From Marvinbryantia sp. (GTDB lineage Bacteria > Bacillota > Clostridia > Lachnospirales > Lachnospiraceae), in contig JAEDFS010000009.1 of NCBI GenBank assembly GCA_016297895.1, positions 1 to 61,039 of the forward strand: a DNA stretch of 61,039 nucleotides, given 5' to 3'. Shown piece by piece: positions 35,342 to 44,176 of this stretch. The first letter of the stretch is position 1, and each line of letters begins with the position of its first letter. The notes beneath the pieces were generated by a model. The model was not told where the DNA came from, did not search any database, and worked only from the letters and a program-made list of their open reading frames with translations. The position numbers were made by a program, and so were the translations under genes.

Positions 35342-36514
35342 GTGGAAAGATTACTGCATACTCCGGAAGGAGTTCGTGACATATATAATGAAGAGTGTGA
35401 GCGGAAGCTGGAGATTCAGGGACGGATGCATCAGGTTCTGAAATCTTACGGATATCGGGATATTGAGACACCTACCTTTGAATTTTTCGATGTATTCAGT
35501 CAGGATGTGGGTACTACCCCCTCCAAAGAACTGTATAAATTTTTTGACCGGGAAGGAAATACGCTGGTTCTTCGTCCGGATATCACACCGTCTATTGCGA
35601 GAGCGGTATCCAAGTATTTCAACGAAGAAAAGGATGCCATCCGCCTTTGCTATTCGGGAAAAACATTTATCAACAGCTCCAGCTATCAGGGACTACTTAA
35701 GGAAAATACACATATGGGTGCGGAACTGATCGGTGATAACAGGGCACAGGCGGACGCAGAGATCATTGCTATGTCGGTGGATGTACTGAAGGCTTCCGGC
35801 CTGGAGGAGTTTCAGATCAGTATCGGGCAGGTCGATTATTTTAAAAGCATGATGAAAGAACTCTCCCTTGAAGAAGAGAAGGAAAATGAACTGAGAGATT
35901 ATATTTCCAACAGAAATATTTTTGGTGCAGAAACACTTCTCTCCGGAATCGATATGGATGAGGGACTTCGAAAAGCGCTCCTGGCCATTCCGGAGCTGTA
36001 TGGTTCTGTGGATATTCTTGACCGGGCGGAAGCTCTTGCTGTAAATGAAGAGGCAAAAGAAGCCATCTGCAGACTGAAAGAGATCTATGGCATTTTAAAA
36101 TGTTACGGGATCACCAAATATATCAGCTTTGATCTGAGTATGCTGAGCCGTTACAATTACTATTCAGGAATTTTCTTCCGCGGGTATACTTTCGGAAGCG
36201 GAGATGCGGTAGTAAAAGGCGGAAGATATGATAATCTGCTGAAGCATTTTGGAAAAGCTGCACCTTCCATCGGCTTTGTGGTAGTAGTCGATCAGCTCCT
36301 GGCTGCACTTTCAAGGCAGAAGATAGAGATTGCGGAAGCGGAGCCACTGCAGAAGCTTTATTACCTGAAGAGCCAGCAGAGTATGGCGATCCATCTGGCT
36401 GTACGGATGCGCAGTCTGGGAAAACGGGTAGCCATGGACTGTGTGCCTGATGAAGAGCGGGATAAGACATCCGTTCTCCTTACGCTTTGCAAAAAATATA
36501 ATATTGAGGAATAG
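35342..36514 (+). CDS. hisZ: ATP phosphoribosyltransferase regulatory subunit HisZ
   Basis: A 390-aa histidyl-tRNA-synthetase-like protein (TPEGVRDIYNEEC, LVLRPDITPSIARAVSKYF, YYSGIFFRGY) lacking the anticodon-binding domain. HisZ forms the hetero-octamer with short HisG and confers feedback control by histidine. The start is GTG 35342, eight bases after AGGGAG. It is immediately followed by hisG, the expected partner. Confidence 0.92.
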   Translation: MERLLHTPEGVRDIYNEECERKLEIQGRMHQVLKSYGYRDIETPTFEFFDVFSQDVGTTPSKELYKFFDREGNTLVLRPDITPSIARAVSKYFNEEKDAIRLCYSGKTFINSSSYQGLLKENTHMGAELIGDNRAQADAEIIAMSVDVLKASGLEEFQISIGQVDYFKSMMKELSLEEEKENELRDYISNRNIFGAETLLSGIDMDEGLRKALLAIPELYGSVDILDRAEALAVNEEAKEAICRLKEIYGILKCYGITKYISFDLSMLSRYNYYSGIFFRGYTFGSGDAVVKGGRYDNLLKHFGKAAPSIGFVVVVDQLLAALSRQKIEIAEAEPLQKLYYLKSQQSMAIHLAVRMRSLGKRVAMDCVPDEERDKTSVLLTLCKKYNIEE

Positions 36515-36517
36515 AAA

Positions 36518-37153
36518 ATGCGTTATTTAACTTTTGCCCTGACAAAGGGGCGTTTAGCCAATAAAACCATGGAACTGCTGGAAAAAACAGGAATTACCTG
36601 TGATGAGATGAAAGATCCCGCTTCCAGAAAACTGATCTTTGTAAATGAAGAACTGAAATTGAGATTTTTCCTGGCCAAGGGTCCGGATGTTCCAACCTAT
36701 GTAGAGTATGGTGCCGCAGATATCGGTGTGGTTGGAAAAGATACTATAGATGAGGAAAACCGTAAGCTCTATGAAGTACTGGATCTGGGATTCGGCAAAT
36801 GCCGTATGTGTGTCTGCGGACCGGCTTCTGCGAAAGAGCTTTTGAAAAAACAGGAACGGATCCGTGTTGCCACCAAATATCCCAGGATCGCAAAGGACTA
36901 TTTTTACAATAAGAAGTGTCAGACGGTAGAAATCATCAAGCTGAACGGCTCCATCGAGCTGGCACCCATTGTGGGACTTTCTGAGGTCATCGTGGACATT
37001 GTGGAAACGGGAGCCACCCTTCGTGAAAATGGTCTGGAGGTTCTGGAGGAAGTCTGCCCGCTGTCTGCCAGAGTTGTGGTGAACCGTGTCAGTATGCAGA
37101 TGGAGAGTGAGCGGATCACAAAGATATTAAAGGCACTGAAAGACGTGCTGTAA
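36518..37153 (+). CDS. hisG: ATP phosphoribosyltransferase HisG, short form
   Basis: Catalyses the first committed step of histidine synthesis (ATP + PRPP). At 211 aa it is the short form that needs HisZ. Motifs: TFALTKGRLANKTMELL, YGAADIGVVGKDTI and the PRPP-binding VDIVETGATLRENGL. It begins three bases after the hisZ stop. Confidence 0.95.
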   Translation: MRYLTFALTKGRLANKTMELLEKTGITCDEMKDPASRKLIFVNEELKLRFFLAKGPDVPTYVEYGAADIGVVGKDTIDEENRKLYEVLDLGFGKCRMCVCGPASAKELLKKQERIRVATKYPRIAKDYFYNKKCQTVEIIKLNGSIELAPIVGLSEVIVDIVETGATLRENGLEVLEEVCPLSARVVVNRVSMQMESERITKILKALKDVL

Positions 37154-37168
37154 AAAGGAGAGTCAATC

Positions 37169-38458
37169 ATGAGAATCGTAACGTTGACAGAAGAAACCAA
37201 ACAGAATCTGCTGGAAGATCTGTTAAAGCGAAGTCCTCACAGTTATGGGGAATATGAACAGAGAGTTTCGGAAATTGTGGAAGATGTCCGCAGGAGAAAA
37301 GATGCAGCTTTGTTTGAATATACAGCAAAGTTTGACAAAGCACAGATCAATGCTTCCAACATTCGTGTAACGGAAGAGGAACTGAAAGAAGCCTATGATC
37401 AGGTGGATCCCGAATTAATCAGGATCATGCGCCGGTCTCTGGAAAACATCCGTTCCTATCACGAAAAACAGAAACGATGCAGCTGGTTTGACAGTAAAAC
37501 GGATGGAACACTGCTTGGGCAGAAGATCACGCCTCTTGCAAAAGTGGGAGTGTATGTACCTGGGGGAAAAGCGGTCTATCCATCTTCTGTGCTTATGAAT
37601 ATTGTTCCGGCCAAGGTGGCCGGTGTAGAAAAGATCATTATGACTACTCCCTGTAATGCGGAGGGAAAAGTCAATCCTACAACTCTGGTAGCTGCTCATG
37701 AGGCAGGTGCCGATGAAGTTTACAAAGCAGGAGGCGCTCAGGCGATCGCAGCTCTTGCCTTTGGTACAGAGAGCATTCCGAAAGTGGACAAGATCGTAGG
37801 CCCCGGAAATATTTATGTGGCCCTTGCCAAAAAAGCGGTGTACGGTTTTGTAAATATTGATTCCATTGCAGGTCCAAGTGAGATCCTTGTGCTGGCGGAT
37901 GAGACGGCAAATCCCCGTTTTGTTGCGGCGGATCTTCTCTCACAGGCAGAGCATGATGAGATGGCATCTGCCATTCTGATCACTACCAGCAGAGAACTGG
38001 CTGAAAAGGTGTCTGGGGAAGTGGAACAATTTGTACAGGTGCTTTCCAGAAAAGAGATCATTCAGAAATCTCTGGATCAGTTCGGTTATATTTTGCTGGC
38101 TGAGAATATGGACATGGCCATCGAAGCGGCAAATGAGATCGCATCAGAACATCTGGAGATCGTCACCGCCAATCCTTTTGAAGTGATGACGAAGATCAGA
38201 AATGCCGGTGCAATCTTCATCGGAGAATACAGCAGTGAACCGCTGGGAGATTATTTTGCAGGTCCTAATCATGTGCTGCCCACCAACGGTACCGCAAAAT
38301 TCTTCTCTCCACTGAATGTAGATGATTTTATGAAAAAGTCAAGCATTGTCTATTATTCCAGAGAGGCACTGGAGGCAGTGCATGAGGATATTGAACAGTT
38401 TGCCAAAGCAGAACAGCTGACTGCTCATGCGAATTCGATTCATGTAAGATTTGAATAG
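37169..38458 (+). CDS. hisD: Histidinol dehydrogenase HisD
   Basis: A 429-aa zinc enzyme that oxidises histidinol to histidine. Conserved blocks are GGKAVYPSSVLMNIVPAKVA, GPGNIYVALAK, GPSEILVLAD, LSQAEHDEMA and SEHLEI. AAAAGGAG precedes the ATG. It ends the first half of the interrupted his cluster, with a terminator behind it. Confidence 0.96.
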   Translation: MRIVTLTEETKQNLLEDLLKRSPHSYGEYEQRVSEIVEDVRRRKDAALFEYTAKFDKAQINASNIRVTEEELKEAYDQVDPELIRIMRRSLENIRSYHEKQKRCSWFDSKTDGTLLGQKITPLAKVGVYVPGGKAVYPSSVLMNIVPAKVAGVEKIIMTTPCNAEGKVNPTTLVAAHEAGADEVYKAGGAQAIAALAFGTESIPKVDKIVGPGNIYVALAKKAVYGFVNIDSIAGPSEILVLADETANPRFVAADLLSQAEHDEMASAILITTSRELAEKVSGEVEQFVQVLSRKEIIQKSLDQFGYILLAENMDMAIEAANEIASEHLEIVTANPFEVMTKIRNAGAIFIGEYSSEPLGDYFAGPNHVLPTNGTAKFFSPLNVDDFMKKSSIVYYSREALEAVHEDIEQFAKAEQLTAHANSIHVRFE

Positions 38459-38487
38459 TTTTCCCGTATCACATACGGAGTACCATA

Positions 38488-38523
38488 AAAAATGGTTCAC
38501 AGGAATTTCCTGCGAACCATTTT
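38488..38523. terminator. Bidirectional terminator between hisD and the secreted-protein gene
   Basis: AAATGGTTC and ACAGGA pair with TCCTG and GAACCATTT. There are T runs on both strands, so it can serve both convergent genes. Confidence 0.8.
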
Positions 38524-38543
38524 CTGTGAACATGCGGTTCATT

Positions 38544-39503
38544 TTATTCTATAGAATCGACTGCTTCATCAGCCAGTTCATTTACATCAACGGTTTCTGC
38601 GTTTAAAGCTTCCTCCGGAATGGTGATCTCTGTCACATCATCGTATGTGAAGGTCATATCCATAGAGAAATCGTTGAGTTCGATTGCCATCTGAGCAGAA
38701 GAATCTTCTTCTGAGCCCATCATAGCGGAGATCATCTCGTTGAGAGCGGTCAGATCAGAATCGTTGAAATCAACGTGGCAGGTCTTTGCAGCTTTTGTCT
38801 CTTTGTCCAGTTCATAGGACATGTTCATGACGAAAGAACCGAGAAGAGATTCTACCATTGCCATTTCGTCATCCCCGGCTGTTTCACCGGAAGCCTCCAT
38901 TGCTGTCTCAATCAGCGGCATCAGGTCTGAGAATGCCAGTTTTGCGGAAAGAACGTATGCATCATCGGACTCCTCTACGTTCCATTCCAGTGCAACGTCT
39001 TCGCCAAGAAGATCTTCAAAGCTCATGGTATTTAAATCTTCCAGACTGGAAACACCTAACTGGGAAAGTAATTCTGACATATCCATAGTTGCATGTGACC
39101 ATCCGGTATCTTCACCGTCTTCTGTGCTTCTTGCATAAGTATCAATGGTATTGCCGTCCTCGGAAGTCTTCATATACATATCCATGGACATTTCCTGGGT
39201 CTCGCCCATCAGCGCCATCTTAAAGTTTCCTGTCATGGCAAGCTGCATCGGATCGATGATCTCTTTCACGTCAAATCCACCGGTCATGGAAATACCGATC
39301 GAAGTCTCCGGTGCATCTGCAGATGCTACTTTTAATGCGGCATCCAGATTCAAGGTCATGGGTACGGACATAGATCCTGCATTCTGAGAGTATTCCTGCA
39401 TCGCAGCCATTAAAGATTCTGCAGTCACAGCTTCTTCTGCGGAAGCGGTGAAAGGTACGGCACACATACTGAATGCCAAAGTAAGAGCTAATACCTTTTT
39501 CAT
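38544..39503 (-). CDS. Secreted acidic protein of unknown function
   Basis: A 319-aa exported protein. The signal peptide is MKKVLALTLAFSMCAV..., with probable cleavage after FTASA; the Cys within it lacks a proper lipobox (Met before Cys), so signal peptidase I is more likely than lipidation. The mature part is very acidic and Met/Ser-rich, with beta-like repeats, and resembles DUF6612-type or LolA/LppX-like extracellular proteins; this is weak inference. GAAAGGAG is eight bases before the ATG. It is embedded in the his gene cluster in the opposite orientation with its own promoter. Confidence 0.7.
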   Translation of the reverse strand: MKKVLALTLAFSMCAVPFTASAEEAVTAESLMAAMQEYSQNAGSMSVPMTLNLDAALKVASADAPETSIGISMTGGFDVKEIIDPMQLAMTGNFKMALMGETQEMSMDMYMKTSEDGNTIDTYARSTEDGEDTGWSHATMDMSELLSQLGVSSLEDLNTMSFEDLLGEDVALEWNVEESDDAYVLSAKLAFSDLMPLIETAMEASGETAGDDEMAMVESLLGSFVMNMSYELDKETKAAKTCHVDFNDSDLTALNEMISAMMGSEEDSSAQMAIELNDFSMDMTFTYDDVTEITIPEEALNAETVDVNELADEAVDSIE

Positions 39504-39572
39504 AAAGAGTTCTCCTTTCGTAAGTGACAGTCTGACTGACAATTTTTGTCACTTTCCTGTTTTTTCAAAATA

Positions 39573-39601
39573 ATTATAACACAGAATAATTGTGATGTAT
39601 A
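39573..39601 (-). promoter_or_regulatory. Promoter of the secreted-protein gene
   Basis: On the minus strand, TATAAT is preceded 17 bases upstream by TATACA (4 of 6 matches to the -35). Leader of about 65 bases. Confidence 0.45.
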
Positions 39602-39618
39602 CTGAATTTTATTGGAAT

Positions 39619-39647
39619 TTGACAACCGGAGGATTTATGACTATAAT
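39619..39647 (+). promoter_or_regulatory. Consensus promoter of hisB-hisIE
   Basis: TTGACA and TATAAT with a 17-base spacer. It gives the second his segment an independent start, divergent from the secreted-protein gene. Confidence 0.8.
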
Positions 39648-39720
39648 TGATTAAAAAACGGTTCGGAAAAGGATTTTATCCGTTTATATCGGTCCGTGAC
39701 GTCATATGGGAGGAGCGAAC

Positions 39721-40311
39721 ATGTCGGGACGAATAGCCACGATTCAAAGAGATACAAAGGAAACCACTATTAGAATTACGTTTCAGATCGACGGTTCCGG
39801 GAACTGCAGCGTAGATTCCGGAATACCTTTTTTTGATCATATGCTGAACGGATTTGCCCGCCACGGCCTGTTTGACCTGGATGCAAAGATCCGGGGAGAT
39901 GTGGAAGTAGACTCTCATCACACCATTGAGGACACAGGGATCGTACTGGGTGAAGCAATCAAAAAAGCGGTGGGAGATAAAGAGGGAATCCGTCGGTTCG
40001 GTCATGTGATCCTGCCAATGGATGATGCATTGGTGCTCTGTGCCATTGATCTCTCAGGGCGTCCTTATCTGGAATCCAATTTAAGCTTTACTTCCGAAAA
40101 GATCGGTGATATGGATACGGAAATGGTGCGGGAGTTCTTTTACGCTGTTTCCTATGCATCGGGAATGAATCTTCATTTTCAGCAGCTGGCAGGGAAAAAC
40201 AATCATCATATCGCAGAATGTGCATTCAAAGCTTTTGCCAAAGCTCTGGATATGGCAACCATGGTCGATGACAGAATAACAGGTGTTCTTTCTACAAAAG
40301 GAACCTTATAA
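39721..40311 (+). CDS. hisB: Imidazoleglycerol-phosphate dehydratase HisB
   Basis: A 196-aa manganese enzyme of histidine synthesis. Motifs: IPFFDHMLNGFARHGLFDL, SHHTIEDTGI and KNNHHIAECAFKAFAKAL. GGGAGGAG within 39708-39715 supports ATG 39721 over ATG 39706. It is monofunctional; no phosphatase domain is fused. Confidence 0.95.
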   Translation: MSGRIATIQRDTKETTIRITFQIDGSGNCSVDSGIPFFDHMLNGFARHGLFDLDAKIRGDVEVDSHHTIEDTGIVLGEAIKKAVGDKEGIRRFGHVILPMDDALVLCAIDLSGRPYLESNLSFTSEKIGDMDTEMVREFFYAVSYASGMNLHFQQLAGKNNHHIAECAFKAFAKALDMATMVDDRITGVLSTKGTL

Positions 40312-40322
40312 GGGGAAAAACG

Positions 40323-41603
40323 ATGGAAAAAAAATTATTTGCAGCAATGTTTATCAAAAACGGAAAATGTGTAAATGACTTTAAAAATCACAGCCTTTAT
40401 CAGGATGGAGATGCTGTGAAACTGGCAAAGGATTACGAAGCAAATTCCATTGACGGGCTGATCATATTCGATCTTTCTTCTGAGGATGCGGAACACGACA
40501 GGAACCTGAATGTGATCCGGGAGATCAGCCGGAATGTGGGGATTCCCATGATCGGAGCAGGAAATATCAAACGCCCGGAAGATGTAAAAAAACTGCTCTA
40601 TGCAGGCTGTACCTCTGCAGTGCTGAATATGTCCAAGACCAGCAATATGGATATGCTGGAGGAGGTCTCCAAGCGTTTCGGAAAAGAGAAGATCGCAGTA
40701 TGCTGCAACGAATTTGCGGCTTTACATGAAGTAATTGATAAGGTACAGGAATACGCAAGACTGATGCTTCTGATAGGCGATAATCTTCATCTCTATGAAG
40801 CAGTGCGTACACTGCCGCTGAATACGGTTCCTCTTTTAACCATTCATGACCGTCAGAAAGTGCTTGCTCTGGAAAAAGAACCAAATGTTCTCGGAGTGGC
40901 AGGGGCCAATATCTGCGATGAGAATATTCCGGCACTTCGAGATTATCTGTCATGCCATGGCGTTGTGATGTTTGAGCATAAGAGCCCCATCGAATGGTCA
41001 GAGATGAAGAAAAATTCTGATGGCCTGATTCCGGTGGTCGTACAGGATTACACCAACGATGAAGTGCTGATGGTTGCCTATATGAATGAGGAAGCATTTC
41101 TGAAAACGATCCGCACCGGAAGGATGACTTATTTCAGCAGAAGCAGACAGGAACTCTGGGTCAAAGGAGCCACTTCCGGTCATTATCAGTATCTGCGTCA
41201 GATGTCCATAGACTGTGACAATGATACCCTTCTGGTAAAAGTGATCCAGCAGGGAGCAGCATGCCATACCGGAAACCGCTCCTGCTTTTATCGGGATCTT
41301 GTAAAAAAAGAAGGCGGAGCAAAAAATGCTGCCTCTGTCTTTGAGGATGTGTTCGGTATCATTATGGATCGGAAACATCATCCTAAGGAAGGTTCCTATA
41401 CCAATTATCTGTTTGATAAAGGAATCGACAAAATATTGAAAAAACTGGGCGAAGAAGCAACGGAGATCATCATTGCTGCGAAAAACCCGGATCCGGAAGA
41501 GATTAAGTACGAAGCGGCAGATTTTCTGTATCACCTGATGGTATTGATGGCAGAGCGTGGTGTGACCTGGGAAGACATAACGGAAGAACTGTCAAAACGA
41601 TAA
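40323..41603 (+). CDS. hisIE: HisIE bifunctional enzyme with N-terminal HisF/HisA-like barrel
   Basis: 426 aa with three parts. Residues ~1-215 form a HisA/HisF-like TIM barrel (PMIGAGNIKRPEDVKKLLYA). Residues ~225-330 are the HisI cyclohydrolase (MSIDCDNDTLLVKVIQQG, then AACHTG). Residues ~335-426 are the HisE pyrophosphohydrolase (KLGEEATEIIIAAKN). The barrel lacks the Asp expected after its first strand (AAMFIKNG where HisF has ACLDVKDG), and the second catalytic Asp position reads as Cys/Asn, so it is probably not a working HisF. It may be structural or regulatory. True hisA, hisF and hisH are not in the window. Confidence 0.88.
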   Translation: MEKKLFAAMFIKNGKCVNDFKNHSLYQDGDAVKLAKDYEANSIDGLIIFDLSSEDAEHDRNLNVIREISRNVGIPMIGAGNIKRPEDVKKLLYAGCTSAVLNMSKTSNMDMLEEVSKRFGKEKIAVCCNEFAALHEVIDKVQEYARLMLLIGDNLHLYEAVRTLPLNTVPLLTIHDRQKVLALEKEPNVLGVAGANICDENIPALRDYLSCHGVVMFEHKSPIEWSEMKKNSDGLIPVVVQDYTNDEVLMVAYMNEEAFLKTIRTGRMTYFSRSRQELWVKGATSGHYQYLRQMSIDCDNDTLLVKVIQQGAACHTGNRSCFYRDLVKKEGGAKNAASVFEDVFGIIMDRKHHPKEGSYTNYLFDKGIDKILKKLGEEATEIIIAAKNPDPEEIKYEAADFLYHLMVLMAERGVTWEDITEELSKR

Positions 41604-41619
41604 TAAATAAGGAGCATCT

Positions 41620-43485
41620 ATGAGAAGACTTGCTTTACCTGATGAAATCCTGTTAATGGTAGATAAGCCGGCAAGATATATCGGCAATGAAGTAAATGCG
41701 GTAATGAAAGATAAGGACCAGGTGGACATCCGTTTCGCCATGTGTTTTCCGGATGTATATGAGATTGGAATGTCTCATCTGGGAATCCAGATCCTGTATG
41801 ACATGTTTAACAAAAGAGAGGATACCTGGTGTGAAAGGGTCTATTCCCCCTGGACAGATCTGGATCGGATCATGAGAGAACAGAAGATTCCTCTCTTTGC
41901 ACTGGAATCTCAGGATCCCATTCGGGATTTTGACTTTCTCGGAATCACCATTCAGTATGAAATGTGTTATACCAATATCCTCCAGGTTCTGGAACTGAGT
42001 CAGATCCCTCTTCTGGCAAAAGAACGCGGCGAGGGCTGTCCCCTTGTGATCGGCGGAGGCCCCTGCACTTATAATCCGGAACCTCTGGCAGACTTTTTTG
42101 ATCTCTTTTACATCGGCGAAGGAGAAACGATATATGACGACCTTCTGAACCTTTACAAGAGAAAAAAAGAGGAAGGATTCAGCCGCAGGGAATTTTTGCA
42201 AAGAGCTGCTGCGCTTCCGGGAATTTATGTGCCGGCTTTTTATGATGTTACCTATCATGAGGATGGAACCATTGCTTCCTTTACTCCGAATACAGAAGGA
42301 ATTCCGGAAAAAATTGAAAAACAGATCGTGATGGATCTGACAAACAGTACCTATCCAAAAGCACCCGTGGTACCTTTTATCAAAGCGACACAGGACCGTG
42401 TGGTCCTTGAGATCATGCGCGGATGTATCCGGGGATGCCGATTCTGTCAGGCAGGAATGCTGTATCGCCCCACAAGGGAGAGAGATGTAGAGAAGCTGAA
42501 GCAGGCGGCCATCGACCTGCTGGAACATACCGGACATGAGGAAATATCCTTAAGTTCCTTAAGTTCCAGTGATTATCGTGAACTGGAAGAACTGGTAAAC
42601 TTTTTAATCGAAGAATGCAGAAGAAGAGGTGTCAATATCTCGCTTCCTTCTCTTCGAATCGATGCCTTTTCCCTGGATGTTATGAGTAAGGTTCAGGATG
42701 TAAGAAAAAGCAGCCTGACTTTCGCACCGGAAGCCGGATCACAGCGGCTTCGTGATGTGATCAATAAGGGTCTGACAGAAGAGGTGATCATCAAAGGGGC
42801 CGGGGAAGCATTTGAAGGCGGATGGAATAAAGTGAAGCTGTATTTTATGCTGGGACTTCCCACGGAAACGGAAGAGGACCGCAAGGAGATCGCTCATCTG
42901 GCAAATAAGATCGCAGTGAGATATTATGAGATTCCAAAGGAACAGAGAAACGGAAAATGTCAGATCACGGTCAGCACTTCTTTCTTTGTGCCAAAACCTT
43001 TTACGCCCTTTCAGTGGGCACCCATGTGTACCAGAGAAGAATTTCTTGGAAGGGCCAGAACGGTGAATCATGAGATGAAGGCCCAGTTAAACTATAAGAG
43101 TATCCGCTATAACTGGCATGAGGCAGATGTGACGGTACTGGAAGGACTCTTTGCAAGAGGTGACCGCCGTGTGGGTACAGTGATTCTGGACGCTTATCGC
43201 CACGGAGCACTGTATGATGCCTGGACAGAAGAGTTTCACAATGAAATCTGGATGGAATCCATGGAACGATGCGGTCTGGATCTGGATTTTTATACAACAA
43301 GGGAACGGGATCTGGAAGAGATCTTTCCCTGGGATTTTATTAAGATCGGTGTAACCAAAGAACATCTGAAACGGGAATGGAAAAAAGCCCATGAAGAAAC
43401 GGTGACTTCAAACTGCCGTCAGAAATGTTCCGGCTGCGGCGCAGCCTGCTACAAAGGAGGTGTCTGTTTTGAAGGTCAGAATTAA
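41620..43485 (+). CDS. TIGR03960 family radical SAM protein
   Basis: A 621-aa protein with a B12-binding-like N-terminal region and a radical SAM core with RGCIRGCRFCQAGMLYRPTR. The C-terminal tail is Cys-rich (CRQKCSGCGAACYKGGVC). Family members are nearly always followed by the TIGR03936/DUF2344 gene, as here. Their function is not established; a tRNA/rRNA modification or RNase G-linked role is suspected from neighbours. Confidence 0.9.
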   Translation: MRRLALPDEILLMVDKPARYIGNEVNAVMKDKDQVDIRFAMCFPDVYEIGMSHLGIQILYDMFNKREDTWCERVYSPWTDLDRIMREQKIPLFALESQDPIRDFDFLGITIQYEMCYTNILQVLELSQIPLLAKERGEGCPLVIGGGPCTYNPEPLADFFDLFYIGEGETIYDDLLNLYKRKKEEGFSRREFLQRAAALPGIYVPAFYDVTYHEDGTIASFTPNTEGIPEKIEKQIVMDLTNSTYPKAPVVPFIKATQDRVVLEIMRGCIRGCRFCQAGMLYRPTRERDVEKLKQAAIDLLEHTGHEEISLSSLSSSDYRELEELVNFLIEECRRRGVNISLPSLRIDAFSLDVMSKVQDVRKSSLTFAPEAGSQRLRDVINKGLTEEVIIKGAGEAFEGGWNKVKLYFMLGLPTETEEDRKEIAHLANKIAVRYYEIPKEQRNGKCQITVSTSFFVPKPFTPFQWAPMCTREEFLGRARTVNHEMKAQLNYKSIRYNWHEADVTVLEGLFARGDRRVGTVILDAYRHGALYDAWTEEFHNEIWMESMERCGLDLDFYTTRERDLEEIFPWDFIKIGVTKEHLKREWKKAHEETVTSNCRQKCSGCGAACYKGGVCFEGQN

Positions 43486-44176
43486 GTTTGCAAAACAGGG
43501 AGTCATGAAATTCATCGGACATCTCGATGTGATGAGGTATTTTCAGAAAGCCATGCGAAGAGCAGACATTGACATTGCATTTACCGAGGGATTCAGTCCT
43601 CATATGATCATGTCCTTTGCCTCTCCGCTGGGCGTGGGAATCACAAGCTGCGGAGAGTATGTAGATATTGAAGTCCGTACACGGATCACCTCTGCTGATG
43701 CTGTCCGTCAGCTGAACGAGGTGATGGTAGAGGGAGTGGAAATTTTAAGCTTCCGTCAGATTCCTGAGGGGAAAGCGGGAAAGGCTATGTCGCTGGTTGC
43801 GGCAGCAGACTATACACTGCGTTTTCGTGAAGGACACGAACCCGTGCAGGGATGGCAGGAAAGAATTGCTGATTTTATTTCACAGGACTCCATCACCGTA
43901 TTAAAAAAGACGAAAAAGAGTGAGGTGGAGACAGATATCCGCCCCATGATCTATGAGATGAAGGTGACAGGAGATCAGGTATTTCTCCGTCTGGCAGCCG
44001 GAAGTGCTGCCAATCTGAAACCGGAGCTTGTGATGGAAGCCTTTGCTTCTTTTATTGGAATGGAACTGGATGAATTTGCTTTACTGATCAACCGGGAAGA
44101 GCTTTATGCGGATCTGGGAGACGAAGAAGAGAGAAATCTGGTTTCGCTGGAATCATTGGGTGAAGAAATTGAATAA
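43469..44176 (+). CDS. TIGR03936 / DUF2344 protein
   Basis: A 235-aa protein with the family start VRIKFAKQGVMKFIGHLDVM and the block FTEGFSPHMIMSFASPLGVG. It is the standard companion of the preceding radical SAM protein, sometimes fused to it. The start is TTG 43469, eight bases after AAAGGAGG and inside the 3' end of the upstream gene, so translation is coupled. Biochemical role unknown. Confidence 0.87.
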   Translation: MKVRIKFAKQGVMKFIGHLDVMRYFQKAMRRADIDIAFTEGFSPHMIMSFASPLGVGITSCGEYVDIEVRTRITSADAVRQLNEVMVEGVEILSFRQIPEGKAGKAMSLVAAADYTLRFREGHEPVQGWQERIADFISQDSITVLKKTKKSEVETDIRPMIYEMKVTGDQVFLRLAAGSAANLKPELVMEAFASFIGMELDEFALLINREELYADLGDEEERNLVSLESLGEEIE

